A stretch of DNA of 64,000 nucleotides, taken from positions 1 to 64,000 of the forward strand of contig CADBKQ010000010.1 of assembly GCA_902795275.1 (NCBI GenBank), given 5' to 3'. Each line of letters starts with the position of its first letter. The first letter of the stretch is position 1. Below the pieces are notes generated by a model. The model searched no databases, had not been told where the DNA came from, and saw nothing but the letters and a program-made list of their open reading frames with translations. The translations under genes were made by a program, and so were the position numbers. This DNA comes from an uncultured Eubacteriales bacterium (GTDB taxonomy: Bacteria; Bacillota; Clostridia; Christensenellales; Aristaeellaceae). Of this stretch, positions 16,868 to 25,568 are shown piece after piece.

Positions 16868-19495
16868 ATGAAAAAGAAATCTGCCTTCCGCTCTATCCTC
16901 CGCCGGGTCATCCCGTGGGTCATCGCGGCGGCGCTGCTGGCCGCGCTGGTGATCTTCGTGGGCATCCCGCTGTATTCCCAGCGGGACGATCAGAGCACGC
17001 CGCTTCCCCACGTAGCCTACTTTGAGGGCAAGCCCGAAACCGTCACGCTGGAAAACGACGCGCTGAAATTCGAGCTGGATACCGGTTCCACCCAGTTCAA
17101 GCTGACGGAGAAAGCCAGCGGCCGCGAATGGACCTCCATCCCCGACAACGCCGCGAACGACCCCGTCGCGAAAAGCAGCATGGCGAACCTGTACGCATTG
17201 CAGTCTACCCTGCTGATGACCTATACCGACCGGGACAAGGGCACGGCTGATATTGCATTCAACAACTTCCAGCGTTCCATCATGAACGGCACCTATGAAA
17301 TCGGGGAAATCACGGACCATTCCCTCGAGGTGCATTACTCCATCGGCGACATCAGCAAAATCTACCTGATGCCTTACGCCATTACCGAGGAAAGATACCA
17401 GTTCTTCACCGAAAAAATGAAGAGCGAGCTGGGGCTTTCCAAATCCAAGCTCAACAGCAAGATCGGCAATATCTACATCATTTATTCTCCCGAAACCCTG
17501 GCTACGAAGTCCGACGCGGAAAAGGAAGCGATTCTCGCCCAGTATCCCTCCGCCGCCGAACAGCCGATCCGCGTGCTGGACACGTCCAAGAAAGCGGACT
17601 ACCAGACAATCTCGGATTACTTCGTCAAGGTCGGCTACTCCCAAGAGGATTACGAGCTGGATCAGCAGCTGATCGCGTCCTCGGCCGCGGTGGAAAAGCC
17701 CGTGTTCAACGTCACCATCCGCTATATCCTGGATGGGAATGACTTCGTGGTGGAGGTTCCCTACGACCAGATCCACTACCGCGCCAGCTTCCCCATCACT
17801 TCCGTTACCGTGCTGCCCATGTTCGGCGCGGCGGGAACGGAGGATGAGGGTTACATGTTCATCCCCGAAGGCGGCGGCGCGCTGATCAACTTCAACAACC
17901 GCAAGCTGAGCCAGAACAGCTATTACGCCAACATGTACGGCTGGGACTGGGGCACGTACCGCAAGGAAGTCATCAACGAAACCAAGAGCGCGTTCCCCGT
18001 TTTCGGCATGGCGAAAAACGGCGGCTCCTTCATCTGCATCATGGAAGGGGCGTCCTCCTACGGCAGCGTGCAGGCCGACATCAGCAACCGCTACAACAGC
18101 TACAACTGGGTGTGCGCCAAGTACACCGTGCTGCATGGCGACCAGTACAACGTGTCCAACAAGACCGGCACCCTGGTTTACATGTTTGAAAAGCAGCTGC
18201 CCAAAGACACCATCCGCCAGCGCTATCGCTTCGTGGACGGCACAAGCTATGTGGACATGGCCAAGGCCTACGGCCAGTATCTGCGGAAACGGTATCCCGA
18301 TCTCGAAGAAACCAAGCTGGACGGCAGCATGCCCGTCAACATGGAATTGGTCGGCGCGATCAATAAGCGCGTGGTGAAATTCGGCCTGCCCGTCGATTCC
18401 GTTACGCCTACCACCACCTTTGCCGAAGCGGAAACCATGATCGGCAAGCTGAAGGACAGCGGAGTGAAGAACCTGAGCGTGCGGATGAGCGGCTGGGCGA
18501 ACGGCGGCGTCAACCAGCGCGTGCTCACGTCGGTGCGCGTGCTGCGGGAATTGGGCGGAAACAACGGCATGATCCGCCTGATCGACTACGCGAAAGCGCA
18601 GTCCGTCCCCCTCTACTTCGACGGCATTTCCTGCTTCGCCTATGACAGCGGCATCTTCAACGGCTTCCTGGTCATGCGCGACGCGGCCCGCTACACCACC
18701 CGCGAACGGGTGCAGCTGTATCCCTACTACGCCATCACCTTCCGGCCGATGGACTGGGAGGACCCCTTCTACCTGGTCCAGCCCTCCTACGCCAAGCGCA
18801 TGGCGGACAACCTGGTGGAAGCCCTTCGGGAGCGCGGCGCTTACGGCGTGGCGTTCCGCGACGTGGGCAGCATCCTCAGCGGCGACTATAACGTGAACGA
18901 CCTGACCACCCGCGAGCAGGTCAAGCAGATGCAGATCACTTCCATGATGGGCGCGAAGGCGTCGGGAGAAGCCGTGATGATCAAGGAAGGTTTTGATTAC
19001 GCGCTTCCCTATGCCGATATGATCACCGACATGGATATGCAGGGCACGGCCTATTCCATCATCGACAGCGCGGTTCCCTTCTACCAGATTGCCATCCATG
19101 GCGCGGTCAGCTATACGGGCCAGCCCGTCAACCTGGCCAATGACTGGTGGACGGAGCTGCTCCGCTGCGCGGAATACGGCGCGGGCCTGAACTTCACCTT
19201 CATGGCGCGGGACGCCAAGATCCTCCAGGATACGACGTACAGCGGCTACTTCGGCGCGTATTTTGACGCGTGGGACGAAGAAACGATTCAGCTCGTCAAC
19301 GAATACCAGAAAGCGATGGCCGGGCTGAACAGCCTGGAAATCACGGATCATGCCCGCCTGACCCCCACGGTATCCGTCACCACGTATGAAAACGGCGCGA
19401 AAGTGTATGTGAACTACGACACCGAGGATTATCTGGCGGACGGCGTGAAAGTGCCTGCCCGCAGCTATATTGTGGAAGGAGGTGAAGCGGAATGA
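16868..19495 (+). CDS. Large membrane-anchored DUF5696-type protein, glycosidase-like
   Basis: This 875-residue protein has an N-terminal anchor at about 13-36. The next region (from about 58) resembles the beta-supersandwich of several glycoside hydrolase clans (LENDALKFELDTGSTQFKLT). A second half looks like a TIM barrel (about 480-740), with strand-like pieces such as VPLYFDGISCFAYD, GVAFRDVGSILSGDYN and YADMITDMDMQGTAY. I recall such proteins carrying the label DUF5696 next to sugar importers. A surface glycan-cleaving or glycan-binding function is plausible but unproven. It is coupled to the next permease by ATGA and preceded by AAGGAGG. Confidence 0.72.
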   Translation: MKKKSAFRSILRRVIPWVIAAALLAALVIFVGIPLYSQRDDQSTPLPHVAYFEGKPETVTLENDALKFELDTGSTQFKLTEKASGREWTSIPDNAANDPVAKSSMANLYALQSTLLMTYTDRDKGTADIAFNNFQRSIMNGTYEIGEITDHSLEVHYSIGDISKIYLMPYAITEERYQFFTEKMKSELGLSKSKLNSKIGNIYIIYSPETLATKSDAEKEAILAQYPSAAEQPIRVLDTSKKADYQTISDYFVKVGYSQEDYELDQQLIASSAAVEKPVFNVTIRYILDGNDFVVEVPYDQIHYRASFPITSVTVLPMFGAAGTEDEGYMFIPEGGGALINFNNRKLSQNSYYANMYGWDWGTYRKEVINETKSAFPVFGMAKNGGSFICIMEGASSYGSVQADISNRYNSYNWVCAKYTVLHGDQYNVSNKTGTLVYMFEKQLPKDTIRQRYRFVDGTSYVDMAKAYGQYLRKRYPDLEETKLDGSMPVNMELVGAINKRVVKFGLPVDSVTPTTTFAEAETMIGKLKDSGVKNLSVRMSGWANGGVNQRVLTSVRVLRELGGNNGMIRLIDYAKAQSVPLYFDGISCFAYDSGIFNGFLVMRDAARYTTRERVQLYPYYAITFRPMDWEDPFYLVQPSYAKRMADNLVEALRERGAYGVAFRDVGSILSGDYNVNDLTTREQVKQMQITSMMGAKASGEAVMIKEGFDYALPYADMITDMDMQGTAYSIIDSAVPFYQIAIHGAVSYTGQPVNLANDWWTELLRCAEYGAGLNFTFMARDAKILQDTTYSGYFGAYFDAWDEETIQLVNEYQKAMAGLNSLEITDHARLTPTVSVTTYENGAKVYVNYDTEDYLADGVKVPARSYIVEGGEAE

Positions 19496-20475
19496 GCAAG
19501 AAGAAAACCAACAGCCAGGACCGGTGGGGTTTCAAGGAATCCATCCTCACGTTCATTCCCGGCAACAGCACCTTTGGCACCATGCGTTCCCGCCAGGCCC
19601 GGACAGGCTTTCTGTTCATCCTTCCGTTCGTTCTCGGCTTCGTGTTCTTCATGGTGCGGCCCATGTTCACCTCCGTTATTATGAGCCTGAGCTACGTGAA
19701 GCTGATCCCCGGCGAGGGATACGACATGAAGTTCATGGGCTTTGTCAACTACAAAAACGCCCTGGGAACCGACCCGTACTATAACCAGTACCTGGTGGAA
19801 GAAATCAGCCGCATGGCCATCAACGGCATCGCCACCATCGTGATGAGCTTCGTGATCGCAGTCATCCTCAACCAGAATTTCAAGGGAAGAACCCTGGCAC
19901 GCGCCATCTTCTTCCTACCCGTGATCCTGTCCTCCGGCGTGCTGGCCGGCATCGAAAAGCAGAATGAATTCTACGACATGATGGCCGGCATGGCCGAGGC
20001 CGTGGGCAAAAGCTCCGGCGTGAACATCTCCGCCGCCTTGCAGGATTTGCTTTCCGTGTCCGGCGTGGGGTCGCAGGTGTTCCAGGTGCTGTTTGACATG
20101 ATCGACGCGGTGTACGATATCGTGATGGCCAGCGGCATCCAGATCATCGTGTTCCTCTCCGGTCTGCAGTCCATTTCCCCGTCCCTGTATGAAGCGGCGG
20201 ACGTGGAAGGCTGCACCGCGTGGGAAGCGTTCTGGAAGATCACGTTCCCGATGGTCTCGCCGCTGCTGCTGGTGAATACCATCTATACGATCATCGACTT
20301 CTTCATGAAGAACGATAACCGGGTGATGGAGCGCATCAACACCATCATGTACGGCCAGCAGATGGACTTCGGCCTGGCCTCCGCCATGAGCTGGATCTAC
20401 TTCGGCGTCGCCATCCTCTTTATCGCCATTGCCGCGGTTATCATCAACAAGGGGGTGCATTACTATGAAGACTGA
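19492..20475 (+). CDS. Sugar ABC transporter permease (second pair, MalF type)
   Basis: This 327-residue inner-membrane permease has the EAA loop YEAADVEGCTAWEAFWKITF. It carries a longer external loop of about 55 residues between membrane segments (from KQNEFYDMMAGMAEAVG) than the first permease pair. Start ATG overlaps the DUF5696-type stop by four bases; its own stop overlaps the next gene by 11 bases. It presumably serves the solute-binding protein at the end of the operon. Confidence 0.9.
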   Translation: MSKKKTNSQDRWGFKESILTFIPGNSTFGTMRSRQARTGFLFILPFVLGFVFFMVRPMFTSVIMSLSYVKLIPGEGYDMKFMGFVNYKNALGTDPYYNQYLVEEISRMAINGIATIVMSFVIAVILNQNFKGRTLARAIFFLPVILSSGVLAGIEKQNEFYDMMAGMAEAVGKSSGVNISAALQDLLSVSGVGSQVFQVLFDMIDAVYDIVMASGIQIIVFLSGLQSISPSLYEAADVEGCTAWEAFWKITFPMVSPLLLVNTIYTIIDFFMKNDNRVMERINTIMYGQQMDFGLASAMSWIYFGVAILFIAIAAVIINKGVHYYED

Positions 20476-21472
20476 GGCCACCCTCACCCGCAGGGAACAG
20501 AAGGCGAAGGCGAACGCCAAGCGCGACACGAAATACGTCGTCATGTCCAAGATCAAAAAGTACGGCGTCTCCATCATCCGCGGATTGCTGCTCTTCGGCC
20601 TGTGTTTCATGATCATCCAGCCCATGATCATCCGCTTCTGCACCAGCCTGATGGTGGAAAGCGACCTGTACGATTCCACGATCGTGCTGCTGCCGCGCCA
20701 CGTGACGCTGGACAATTACAGGATCGTGGCCGATCTGACTGCGTTTCCCAAGTCCATGATCAACACGCTGTGGACGAGCCTGCTGGTGTCCGTCTGTCAG
20801 GTGATCGCCTGCACGCTGGTGGGCTACGGGTTCGCGCGGTACAGCTTCCCGCTCAAAAAGTTCTGGTTCGCCTGCGTGGTGCTGCTCATCATCGTGCCGC
20901 CCCAGACCATCCAGACCGCCCTGTATGTCCAGTTCGCGTCCTTCGATTTCCTGGGCATCTTCCGGGCGGCGACCGGAAAACCCCTGAACCTGCGCACCTC
21001 CATTCTTCCTTACGTGCTCATGAGCCTGACCTGCATGGGCTTAAAGGACGGCCTGTATATCTACATGCTGCGGCAGTACTTTAAGTCCATTCCCAAGTCC
21101 CTGGAGGAAGCGGCCTATGTGGACGGGTGCAGCACCATGCACACCTTCGTCAAAATCATGCTGCCCGACGCCATTCCCACCATCGCTTCCTGCTTCCTGT
21201 TCTCCTTCGTCTGGCAGTGGACGGACCTGTTCTACAGCCGCAACTTCCTTTCCGGCTATACCATCTATTCCGTCCAGCTGTCGTCCATCGTCAGCCGTAT
21301 GAGCCGCTATTTCAACAAGGGTTCCGACGCGGCCCAGGTGGTGCCCAACGCCCGGCAGCAGCAGCTGATTTTCGTGGGCGTGCTGATTTGCAGCATTCCG
21401 CTGATTATTCTTTATATCTTCACCCAGCGCACCTTCGTGGAGAGCATCGCCATGAGCGGCTCCAAGGAATAA
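20465..21472 (+). CDS. Carbohydrate ABC transporter permease (second pair, MalG type)
   Basis: This 335-residue permease has the EAA loop LEEAAYVDGCSTMHTFVKIM. A basic N-terminal stretch of about 35 residues precedes the first membrane helix. The ATG at 20465 is preferred because AAGGGGG lies nine bases upstream, although an upstream in-frame ATG exists at 20429. It completes the second importer, whose solute-binding protein gene follows after its own promoter. Confidence 0.9.
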   Translation: MKTEATLTRREQKAKANAKRDTKYVVMSKIKKYGVSIIRGLLLFGLCFMIIQPMIIRFCTSLMVESDLYDSTIVLLPRHVTLDNYRIVADLTAFPKSMINTLWTSLLVSVCQVIACTLVGYGFARYSFPLKKFWFACVVLLIIVPPQTIQTALYVQFASFDFLGIFRAATGKPLNLRTSILPYVLMSLTCMGLKDGLYIYMLRQYFKSIPKSLEEAAYVDGCSTMHTFVKIMLPDAIPTIASCFLFSFVWQWTDLFYSRNFLSGYTIYSVQLSSIVSRMSRYFNKGSDAAQVVPNARQQQLIFVGVLICSIPLIILYIFTQRTFVESIAMSGSKE

Positions 21473-21488
21473 AAGATGGAAAAAACAC

Positions 21489-21577
21489 TTGCAATTCTGT
21501 CCGGGATGGTTTATACTGTTTGTGCAAATTGCGAGAAGAATCTTCAACGAAACTATACGCCTTTGTTTGAGGCGTAT
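21489..21577 (+). promoter_or_regulatory. Internal promoter and 5' leader hairpin before the second solute-binding gene
   Basis: TTGCAA (21489-21494) and TATACT (21512-21517) have a 17-base spacer. In the leader ATACGCCT (21555-21562) pairs with AGGCGTAT (21570-21577), eight bases before the Shine-Dalgarno. The separate promoter would allow extra expression of the binding protein, which is usually needed in excess. Confidence 0.75.
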
Positions 21578-21602
21578 GGAAATAAAAGGAGGTAAAAAAC
21601 CT

Positions 21603-22955
21603 ATGAAGAAAGTTCTTGCTCTGGTTCTGGCCGCGATGCTGCTGAGCGTCAGCTTCGCCGCCTTGGCGGAAGCCCCCGAAGGCTATCCCGCCGTGGTGGA
21701 AGGCATCGACTTTGGCGGCGCTGAAGTGCAGGTTCTGGACTACTGGTCCGGCGAAGGTGCCCGCGTTGAGAATCCCACCGAGGAACAGGCTGCTCAGTAT
21801 GCCTACCGCGATTGGATCAACGCCACCTACAACGTCAACATCCATCAGCTGCAGGGCGGCGACTGGGGCACCTGCGCCGAGGAAATGATTAACTTCACCG
21901 GCACCCCCGACGGCAGCCTGCGCATCTACATCATCGAGCCCGGCAAGGTCGGCTCCCTGGTGGCCAACGGCATCGCCGCTCCCGTCAGCGACAAGTATGT
22001 GGATCTGAACGCTGAAAAGTGGAACGCCGCTGAAAAGGACTTCATGACCGTGGGCGGCAAAGTGTACGGCCTGTATGCCGGCAATTCCGAACCCCGTGGC
22101 TGCCTGTATTTCAACAAGCGCGTGCTGGAAGAAGCGGGCATCGACTGGAACACCATTTATGACCTCCAGGCGGAAGGCAAATGGACCTGGGCTGCTTTTG
22201 AAGAAATGCTGGCTCAGATCACCAAGGATACCGACAACGACGGCGTCAACGACATCTGGGGCCTGATCGGTTCCGGCGACGACGGCTATGTGCTGTCTGT
22301 GTTCTCCAACGGCGGCTGCTTCTTCGACTTTGACGAGAACGGCAAGATTTTCCCCGCCATGGGCAGCGAAGAAACCCTGACCGCTCTGTCCTGGTTCAAG
22401 GATATTCAGAGCAAGTACTGGGCTCCCACTCCCGAAGGCGCTAACTGGGATTGGTTCAAGGATGGCTGGAAGCAGGGCTACTGCGGCTTCTATGTATACC
22501 AGACCTACGGCGGCTTCAATGACAACAGCGAAATGGCTGACATGGCCGATGACTGGGGCTGCGTGGCCTGGCCCGTGCCCAACGAAGGCGACACCTACAT
22601 CAACGTGATCAGCGACAACATCACCCTGATCCCCGCCTGCTACGACGAAGAAACCGTGGCCAAGCTGACCTTCATCTATGACCTGTGGAGCAATCCCACT
22701 CCCGGCTATGACGACGAAGACAGCTGGATCGGCAACAAGTACAACTACACCGACGACCGCGCTGTGGACGAGACCTACGCTATGCTGCGTCAGCCCGAAC
22801 ACTGCCGCATCAACAAGGTGACCTATCTGGGTACCCAGAACGACGTGCTGGGCTCCAGCCTCCTGTGGGCTCTGGGCGGATCCACCCCCGCTGAACTGGT
22901 TGAAGCCGGCATGCCCGCCTGGCAGGCCCTGTGCGACACCTTCAACAACAAGTAA
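21603..22955 (+). CDS. Extracellular solute-binding protein, family 1
   Basis: This 450-residue binding protein has a signal peptide of about 22 residues (LALVLAAMLLSVSFAALAEA) and no lipobox Cys, so it appears to be cut by signal peptidase I rather than lipidated. Family marks are GGKVYGLYAGNSEPRGCLYF, FNKRVLEEAGIDWN and the C-terminal lobe. EF-hand-like acidic text occurs at DTDNDGVNDIWGL, as in other sugar-binding proteins. The ATG at 21603 has AAGGAGG ten bases upstream. Its codon use is more biased than the upstream genes, fitting high expression. It should feed the second permease pair. Confidence 0.9.
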   Translation: MKKVLALVLAAMLLSVSFAALAEAPEGYPAVVEGIDFGGAEVQVLDYWSGEGARVENPTEEQAAQYAYRDWINATYNVNIHQLQGGDWGTCAEEMINFTGTPDGSLRIYIIEPGKVGSLVANGIAAPVSDKYVDLNAEKWNAAEKDFMTVGGKVYGLYAGNSEPRGCLYFNKRVLEEAGIDWNTIYDLQAEGKWTWAAFEEMLAQITKDTDNDGVNDIWGLIGSGDDGYVLSVFSNGGCFFDFDENGKIFPAMGSEETLTALSWFKDIQSKYWAPTPEGANWDWFKDGWKQGYCGFYVYQTYGGFNDNSEMADMADDWGCVAWPVPNEGDTYINVISDNITLIPACYDEETVAKLTFIYDLWSNPTPGYDDEDSWIGNKYNYTDDRAVDETYAMLRQPEHCRINKVTYLGTQNDVLGSSLLWALGGSTPAELVEAGMPAWQALCDTFNNK

Positions 22956-22994
22956 TTCATTCGGTTTGCTTCGATCAAACGGTTGATTCTTGTG

Positions 22995-23021
22995 CCGCCG
23001 CGCGAAAGCGCGGCGGTTTTT
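22995..23021 (+). terminator. Terminator of the carbohydrate locus
   Basis: CCGCCGCGC (22995-23003) pairs perfectly with GCGCGGCGG (23008-23016) across GAAA, followed by TTTTT. It is strong and well placed 40 bases after the last stop. Confidence 0.95.
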
Positions 23022-23057
23022 CAAGTTGTAAGGAGAATTGTTCAGTCGAGAGGATAT

Positions 23058-23196
23058 AGGACACTTTAAGTAACGGAGGGATTAGGGATTAGACATTTTT
23101 GTTTTGCTATTTCGTTGGTTTCCAATCGTGTTGCACACTTTCTTCCTAATCCCTATTCCCTAATCCCTAATCCCTTTTTATAACCTAAAGTGTCCT
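23058..23196. repeat. Heptad inverted-repeat element with outer terminal inverted repeats
   Basis: AGGACACTTTA (23058-23068) and TAAAGTGTCCT (23186-23196) are exact inverted repeats. Inside them are two G-rich heptads (23078-23091) and four C-rich heptads (23147-23174). The core between them (TTTTGTTTTGC at 23097-23107, CCAATCGT, CACACT) matches the core of the 3852-3976 copy. The rest of the 366-base gap holds the preceding terminator and the start region of the next gene. Confidence 0.9.
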
Positions 23197-23321
23197 TTAC
23201 ATTCGTGAATCGTTGCAATTGTAAATTCAGCGCGGCAGGAAGGAATTTACGGATTGATTGCGAAATAATAAAGGGATCATGTCTTTTCATGATGCTTTTT
23301 GATTACGCAGGAGGTCACCGG

Positions 23322-25157
23322 ATGAAATGCCCCAATTGCGGTCAATGGAATCGCGCGTCTTTTCCCCACTGCATCAAGTGCGGCGCGGAATTGCCGATTC
23401 AAACCGCGGATGAACGAATTCATAATATGCCGCAGATGCCCGAAGGCGGCGCGGCGAAGGTTTATATTCAGATTGACGAAGCCGGAAACGCCACCGCCGC
23501 CGAGGACAGCCGGGATAAGCTGGCTCGGGATATGAAGGATTTGGCTGCCCGCAAGCGCCGCGGCGAGGAAGAACAGCGCAAGCTGCGGGAAAACAGCGCC
23601 CGCCAGGGCTTTGTTCCCTCCGCCCGCATTGCCAAGACCCTGAACGGACGGGACACCTTTCCCGTGCCGCAGTATACCTCCTATACCCGCGACGGCGAAG
23701 AGGTGGAAGGGGACGTGCGGCCCGACGCCATTCCCGTGTCTTCCAGCCGCGTGATCGGCTATGACGAAGCCGCGTTTCCTGAGCCGGGCATGGGCTCCAT
23801 CGACAGCTTCAAGCGCAAGCGCAGCAGGCGGAAGATCAGGCTGTATAAGCACAGCTTTCTCCGCAGGTTCGGGAAGATCATCGCTGCCGTGCTGGTCGTG
23901 GCCGCGCTGGGCTTTTTGTTTTATGACAAGCTGTACCAGCCCTACCGCGCCAAGCAGATCGCCGAATCTTTGAAGGAAAACACCATCATCACCCCTTCCA
24001 TCCTCAACGAAATGCCCGCGCATATTATTCAGCTTCCCGGCGAGGAGGGGCAGATTTACTGGATTACGGAACTGAAATCCTCCTATCCCGTAGTGGGTGG
24101 CTACGCGACCATCGAAGTGGCGGACTATAAATGGTATGAGCATATGAAGAACATCACCGAAGAGTCCGTCACCGCCACGATCACGCCTTACCTGCGCACC
24201 AGCGCCGGAGAGCAGAAGCAGATGCAGCAGATCACCTTTCCCGTGGACGTGCCGGAATCCACGCTGGAGCTGGTCAGCCCTTCGTCTCCCAATGCCACCA
24301 CGTACCGCCAGCTGTATGAGATTCAGTTCCGCGTGGCGAGAAACAGCTCCGTTACCATCAACGGCGAGGACTTTTCCGACCTGGTGAATAATACGGACGG
24401 CCTGATCACCTTCAACGCCGAGGTGCAGCCCACCGGCGATAACCTGTTCGTGATCACCACCCGCGCCCAGTACTGCCGCGAAAAGACGGAAACCATCAAC
24501 ATCTACCGTCCGAAGCAGCAGATTCGTCTGGACCTTGCCGCCGATATTGCCACCCGTTATTCCCCTTCCCGGGTGGAGGATGAAAAGACGGGGGAATGGT
24601 ACGAGCCGCATATGAAAATCAGCGGTTCCACCCTCACCTGGGCCACCATCGAAGTACAGACGCCTTACCTGAACCTGGATACCACCGAGCTGGCGTCCAA
24701 AGGCACGTTCTCCTTCGAGGCCGTGTTTGACAAGATCGGCTACAATACGATCAAGATCGTCGCCTCTGCGCCGGGGTATGAGCCCAGCATCGTGGAGCAT
24801 GAGGTGTACTATATTCCCATCGCCGATATTTACACCCGCAAGGCCTGGAGCATGAAGGATCAGTACACGGATTACCTGAATAACGCCGACAAGCGCATCG
24901 CCAATACCCAGATTTACCAGATCGACGCCACCTGCACGGAGATCATGGCGCCAAACCCGCAGATGGCAAAGTTCCAGCTCACCGACGGCTCCGGCCGCAT
25001 GGTGACCCTCACCAACTATACCTACGACCATTGGCAGGTGGGCTCCACCTATAAGCTGTTCGGCGACGCTTACGGCGTGTACGACGGCTGCCCTTGGCTG
25101 AACGGACGCTACAGCTATATCCAGAAGGAGAAAGAGGAAAAGGAGAATAAGCAATAG
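23322..25157 (+). CDS. Zinc-ribbon membrane protein of unknown function
   Basis: This 611-residue protein starts with a zinc ribbon (MKCPNCGQW, then FPHCIKCGAEL). A charged coiled-coil-like stretch follows (about 60-95, DSRDKLARDMKDLAARKRRG), then basic text and a single membrane segment at about 184-203. The long external part, rich in beta strands, has Ig- or bacterial-cadherin-like motifs (VARNSSVTINGEDFSDLVNN, PTGDNLFVITTRA). The zinc ribbon should lie inside the cell. The ATG at 23322 has CAGGAGG nine bases upstream; longer starts run into the heptad element. No function is known to me. Confidence 0.75.
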   Translation: MKCPNCGQWNRASFPHCIKCGAELPIQTADERIHNMPQMPEGGAAKVYIQIDEAGNATAAEDSRDKLARDMKDLAARKRRGEEEQRKLRENSARQGFVPSARIAKTLNGRDTFPVPQYTSYTRDGEEVEGDVRPDAIPVSSSRVIGYDEAAFPEPGMGSIDSFKRKRSRRKIRLYKHSFLRRFGKIIAAVLVVAALGFLFYDKLYQPYRAKQIAESLKENTIITPSILNEMPAHIIQLPGEEGQIYWITELKSSYPVVGGYATIEVADYKWYEHMKNITEESVTATITPYLRTSAGEQKQMQQITFPVDVPESTLELVSPSSPNATTYRQLYEIQFRVARNSSVTINGEDFSDLVNNTDGLITFNAEVQPTGDNLFVITTRAQYCREKTETINIYRPKQQIRLDLAADIATRYSPSRVEDEKTGEWYEPHMKISGSTLTWATIEVQTPYLNLDTTELASKGTFSFEAVFDKIGYNTIKIVASAPGYEPSIVEHEVYYIPIADIYTRKAWSMKDQYTDYLNNADKRIANTQIYQIDATCTEIMAPNPQMAKFQLTDGSGRMVTLTNYTYDHWQVGSTYKLFGDAYGVYDGCPWLNGRYSYIQKEKEEKENKQ

Positions 25158-25241
25158 CGCTCCCTTCGCGGACAGAGGCTTGCTTTTTGTCGTTTTATGC
25201 AAATTTCTTCCCATTTTGTGAAAAACTTTGGGGACAGCACC

Positions 25242-25270
25242 TTGACAACCGCCCCGCTTCCGCATATAAT
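25242..25270 (+). promoter_or_regulatory. Consensus promoter of the probable 6S RNA
   Basis: TTGACA (25242-25247) and TATAAT (25265-25270), both exact, with a 17-base spacer. No good coding start follows at the right distance, which points to an RNA gene. Confidence 0.9.
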
Positions 25271-25276
25271 AGACTG

Positions 25277-25488
25277 CGTAAGGATGCTCCTGGGGTGTTC
25301 GCCAGTTTTCTGTTTTTACCCACATTTCATAAATCGGAACCTGGGCCAGGAAGCCGGATGTCATGCCCCCGTGCTCTGCACGCCAGGGGACGGCAGAAAG
25401 CTTTCGCCGGGCGCCGGCCTGCTTAACATAGCGGGTGAAAAAATAGAGGACAGCGGCATCTTGGGACTCCGTGCGTTCATAAGAAAAG
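25277..25488 (+). ncRNA. ssrS: Probable 6S RNA, regulator of sigma-A RNA polymerase
   Basis: The 412-base gap between the zinc-ribbon gene and truA holds a perfect promoter, about 210 bases without a credible gene, and a terminator. The two ends pair over a long irregular helix: the 5' part GCTCCTGGGGTGTTCGCC pairs, with bulges and G-U pairs, to the 3' part GCGGCATCTTGGGACTCC (about 25453-25470). A rod with a central bubble and this size is the plan of 6S RNA, which mimics an open promoter and holds RNA polymerase. The SRP RNA core motif is absent. Boundaries are approximate; a covariance-model search would settle it. Confidence 0.65.
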
Positions 25489-25516
25489 GGCTGCGATTCG
25501 CGGTCTTTTTCTTTTT
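25489..25516 (+). terminator. Terminator of the probable 6S RNA
   Basis: GGCTGCG and CGCGGTC pair across ATT (with G-U pairs), followed by TTTTTCTTTTT. It lies 53 bases before truA. Confidence 0.7.
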
Positions 25517-25568
25517 GCTCTTGATTATTTGCCCCTGACCGGTTATGATGTTCCGGGGAGGATGAGCC

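Noticed and set aside
15998..19351. Open frame of 1117 codons on the minus strand
   Set aside because: It lies antisense to the NHL, YIP1 and DUF5696-type genes, has His/Gly/Val-rich text without domains, and arises from GC-rich third positions of the real genes.
25277..25488. SRP (4.5S/scRNA) RNA instead of 6S
   Set aside because: The invariant SRP helix 8 core (GGAAGG with AGCA) is not present; end-to-end irregular pairing favours 6S.
25187..25538. Two small plus-strand ORFs before truA
   Set aside because: They overlap the consensus promoter and structured RNA, and their products look like random translation.
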